Source: Neolentinus lepideus HHB14362 ss-1 (Eukaryota > Basidiomycota > Agaricomycetes > Gloeophyllales > Gloeophyllaceae). Taken from it: a DNA stretch of 64,000 bases. Positions 61,250 to 64,000 of the stretch are shown here, one piece after another (the first letter of the stretch is position 1; each line of letters starts with the position of its first letter). The notes below the pieces were generated by a model, which searched no databases, had not been told where the DNA came from, and saw nothing but the letters and a program-made list of their open reading frames with translations. Where the stretch lies: contig KV425583.1 of NCBI GenBank assembly GCA_001632425.1, positions 69,781 to 133,780 of the forward strand, given 5' to 3'. A program made the position numbers and the translations under genes.

Positions 61250-62790
61250 TTATCGGCGAATATTAGTATAAGCAGGCGGCAACTCGACCGTTTCTGGTTC
61301 TTGCTCAGGTTCGACCTCTGGAGGCGGTGGCGGACCAGCATCCTCATGCTGCACAACGTTCACAGGCCTGAGCGACGGCGCTCTGCCTGACTTACCTGTC
61401 GCGCGCGAGCTCGCCAGTGCTGTCGGTGGCGGGAGCGTGCTCGTTGCGCCGAGGGAGGTAGCGGAATCGCGCCGACTGCCTAGATGGGTACCGCGGCTCT
61501 CCGCCGCGCCGACAGACGAGACCTCAGTCGGGTCGGGGAGGACGAAAGGTTCCGGGCGGTAGTACGCTTGCTGCGTCTCGGTCGTGGGCCCGTCGGCTGG
61601 GTCCTCGTTGAGAAGGTCGACTGTCCGCTTATGGAAGCGGCGGCGACGGTAAAAGAAGAGGGCTAAGAAACAGAGGACGATAGCCCCGACTACGCCGCCG
61701 ACCACACCGCCTGAGAGAAAAGGTAGTGAGGATATGGGTTGGGGAAAAGAACGACGATAGCTTACCAACTATTGCACCAACGTCAGTGCTGTAGAAGGAA
61801 GGAGATGTATGAGATTCAGAGCAAGAGAGATTGCAATAACGAGACTGACCTGCTTCCACCACCACCTCCGGAACTCGTATTCCCGTCCCCGGTGCCAGCG
61901 CCACTTGTACTGGTCGGGTAACTGCCTCCAGCCGGCGTGCCAGGCGTCGAGGAGGGGGAGCTGGAGCTCAGGCAGGAGCCGTTGTTACTCGTACCCGAGC
62001 CGACGGTGAACGTCACACTCCCGCCGACACCGAAACCGCGGTCATCCCCAGCAGTGAGGATGACTTCCGTGCCGCCGCGGATGGGGGGCGTCCAGTTGAA
62101 GCCCCGACCGGTGCCGACGATGTCGCTGGTCGTCCCTAGTGGGATGGCGAAGGACTCGCCGCCCGGGATGACGCCAAAGAAGGCGGGATTTCTGGAGTTT
62201 TCGGTGCCGTGTGAGAGTCAGTCGACAGACAAAAGAATCAGAGGCACACACCCTTGAGGATCTCCTTGGTCCCACCATAGCCTTGCTGCCTGACATTGCA
62301 CTAGTTGGTTGGGAGGGTCGATCTTGTAGGTCCAGTCAGGTTGCACGTTTGTGCTTGCGTCGTAACAACTTGAATCGCTGCTTTCGAGAACGGTACCTGC
62401 TACACTCGTTCCACCCGATCCAAATCCGGAACTATCGCTCATCTGACCGGGGTCATACATTAATCATCCCTCTCGCACCACTACAAACTGCAAACGGCAC
62501 AAATCACTCACCACCGCCACAAAATGCGAATTTGTCGGGTACTTGAGCTGGAACGACGTCGAGCTGCCCGTAAAGTTCTGCTGCACAATCCTCCTCGCTT
62601 CTATATTATTCGGTAATGGAGATGCGCCATACGGGATGACCAAAAGCGAGTATGGCGGCGAACCCGACCCGCTGATGCTTACGCCAAATGTCTGGCATTG
62701 TCGCGGGGTAGAAGTGATGTCGAACGAGTATGCGGCTGCGAGCGAAGGATAGAGGGCGACGAGTACTGGCAGTGCGACAGAGGAGAACAT
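61250..62790 (-). CDS. Secreted-head single-pass membrane protein with mucin-like stalk
   Basis: From ATG 62790: signal peptide MFSSVALPVLVALYPSLAAA, then an extracellular domain with TPRQCQTFGVSISGSGSPPY, a likely N-glycosylation site (QNFTGS) and SDSSGFGSGGTSV. It contains Cys residues and QCQAARLWWDQGDPQ. A second beta-rich part reads NPAFFGVIPGGESFAIPLG and VILTAGDDRGFGVGGSVTFTV. A Ser/Thr/Gly/Pro stalk follows, then the membrane helix GGVVGGVVGAIVLCFLALFF with stop-transfer RRRRFHKR. The cytosolic tail has Pro-rich PPPPPEVEPEQEPETVELPP and ends AYTNIRR. Four or five introns are implied. The layout resembles Mid2/Wsc-type cell-wall sensors and many agaricomycete surface proteins; no enzyme motif is seen. 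Confidence 0.85.
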
Positions 62791-64000
62791 ATTGGTGTCA
62801 GGGTACAGAAGGGTTTTCTGCTCCACCTGTTATTGGGACGAGACTCTCCGTACGTTGCATGCACGACAAGAAGGGGTGGTCACGGTAAAACCACTATGGG
62901 AATTATGACACTAGACGTGACAGTCACATCCCCAGAGATCCAGGTCTCGTAAATTACTGTCTAGCCTTTAGACACATCTCTTGGAGAAAATGCTGTTTGC
63001 CCAGCAACATGGATCTCTCACATCTTTGAACTTTGGCAGCGTCCATTGACGTTCGACCAAGAGACCTTATGTGGCGAGGGTGAGTTCATACCGACCTACT
63101 CGAGGTTTGGGGTTCATGGGAATCCTCTTTATTGATGCCGCGTGTTGTACCAGATCTAGAAATACCACAGATCGACCGCAGCAGCGAGTGACAGGTCGGA
63201 GGCATTTCTGTACTTCTGAACCTGTACGATCAATCAACACCGTCGTTCACTACGTCCGAAAGCTACATACATGGGACAGCCAGAGTCTCATGTAGGAGAC
63301 CAAGCCTCCAAGGATGGTGTACGCTGCACAGAATCACTATGGTCGAGATGCCAGGAACTCGTCTGCAACAATCGACTTGGGTTCCCGGGCAATCGAGGAG
63401 CCGGCGCGAGAACTTGTGACGACGCAAGAAAATCGGATCACGAACTTCCACGGATGTCTGCCATTGAAATTCTCTGCATCAGCCAATAACTCCGTGAGTC
63501 TACCATACACTGACGATATTTTGGTCTGGTTTCTCACCTGTATGTCATTTATCTTCTGTTAATTATGGAACAGGCTGGCTAGTCATCTCTCTCTCAGAGG
63601 AGGATGTGGTGAGAAATCTCATACACTACCGCACCTCTATTTGATCCGTTCGCACTGGCCGAAACTTTCATCGCAATCCAAGCTCCTACTCCACCCTCTT
63701 ACCCAGATATCTCATGTGTGGCGGGAAAGGCAACCGCTTACATTTATTTCTTCTTCATTACTAGCCAAGGTTGCAACTACGGTTGTTAGCTTGACGCGTT
63801 GAAAAAAGAATGACACGGATTTTTCGTGAGCTGGAGACGCGGTACGAATATCTTGGCTTCGTTAATATTCTTGTCATGACCTCATTATTCGGCCATCCAT
63901 GGCAAACAGGTAATTTGTGATTCTAGGAAAGTATCCACGGACGTGAGTACGATCCGGACGCAAAACGTGGTTTCTTACCCTGTGATCCCTTGACTTGTAG
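62791..64000. other. Window end, no gene recognised
   Basis: About 1.2 kb. It carries the promoter side of the membrane protein near 62790. A frame of 82 codons (63314-63562, +) has no recognisable content and could be an exon of a gene running off the window. No repeat or RNA gene was noticed. Confidence 0.35.

Overview
This window looks like nuclear chromosomal DNA of a filamentous basidiomycete, probably an Agaricomycete and possibly Polyporales. The genes are dense and split by many short introns of about 50-60 bases. Several families are typical of mushrooms: DUF6534-type membrane proteins, a second multipass family, and an intradiol dioxygenase plus an epoxide hydrolase. There are no bacterial-style operons. 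I recognised genes by reading translations and joining exons by eye, so splice junctions are hand-inferred.

Layout. 0-15 kb is a DNA-repair block on the + strand: MSH6 (0.9-6.5 kb), a RAD51C-like recombinase paralogue with a damaged ATP site (8.6-10 kb) and EXO1 (11.8-14.8 kb). A minus-strand glycine-rich protein lies between MSH6 and the RAD51C-like gene. 16.6-34 kb carries a two-finger C2H2 factor, the GPI-anchor subunit PIG-P, a 674-bp foldback element, 5-formyltetrahydrofolate cyclo-ligase, a multi-RRM RNA-binding protein, GFA1 (chitin precursor synthesis), an intradiol ring-cleavage dioxygenase and an epoxide-hydrolase-like enzyme. 34.5-46.5 kb is an old inverted duplication. Each arm holds one multipass membrane-protein gene and one wrecked copy of a zinc-finger gene, around a gene-poor centre. 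46.5-64 kb holds a decayed repeat, two DUF6534-type membrane proteins, a CFA20-domain protein, mitochondrial methionyl-tRNA formyltransferase, phosphopantothenate-cysteine ligase (CoA synthesis), a PPR-like mitochondrial protein and a mucin-like single-pass membrane protein.

How the genes relate. MSH6 and EXO1 act in the same mismatch-repair pathway, and the RAD51C-like protein belongs to recombination repair. PIG-P and GFA1 both feed the cell surface. FAU1-type cyclo-ligase and FMT1 both belong to one-carbon folate metabolism, which supplies formyl groups for mitochondrial initiation, but they are 30 kb apart.

The most unusual signals are these. Four introns appear to start with GC instead of GT. 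13-nt microexons in MSH6 carry the Phe-X-Glu mismatch sensor and the Walker A loop. The RAD51C-like protein lacks key Walker A and B residues. The inverted duplication has zinc-finger relics broken at different zinc ligands. The foldback element is nearly palindromic. I did not find a clearly new defence or mobile system.
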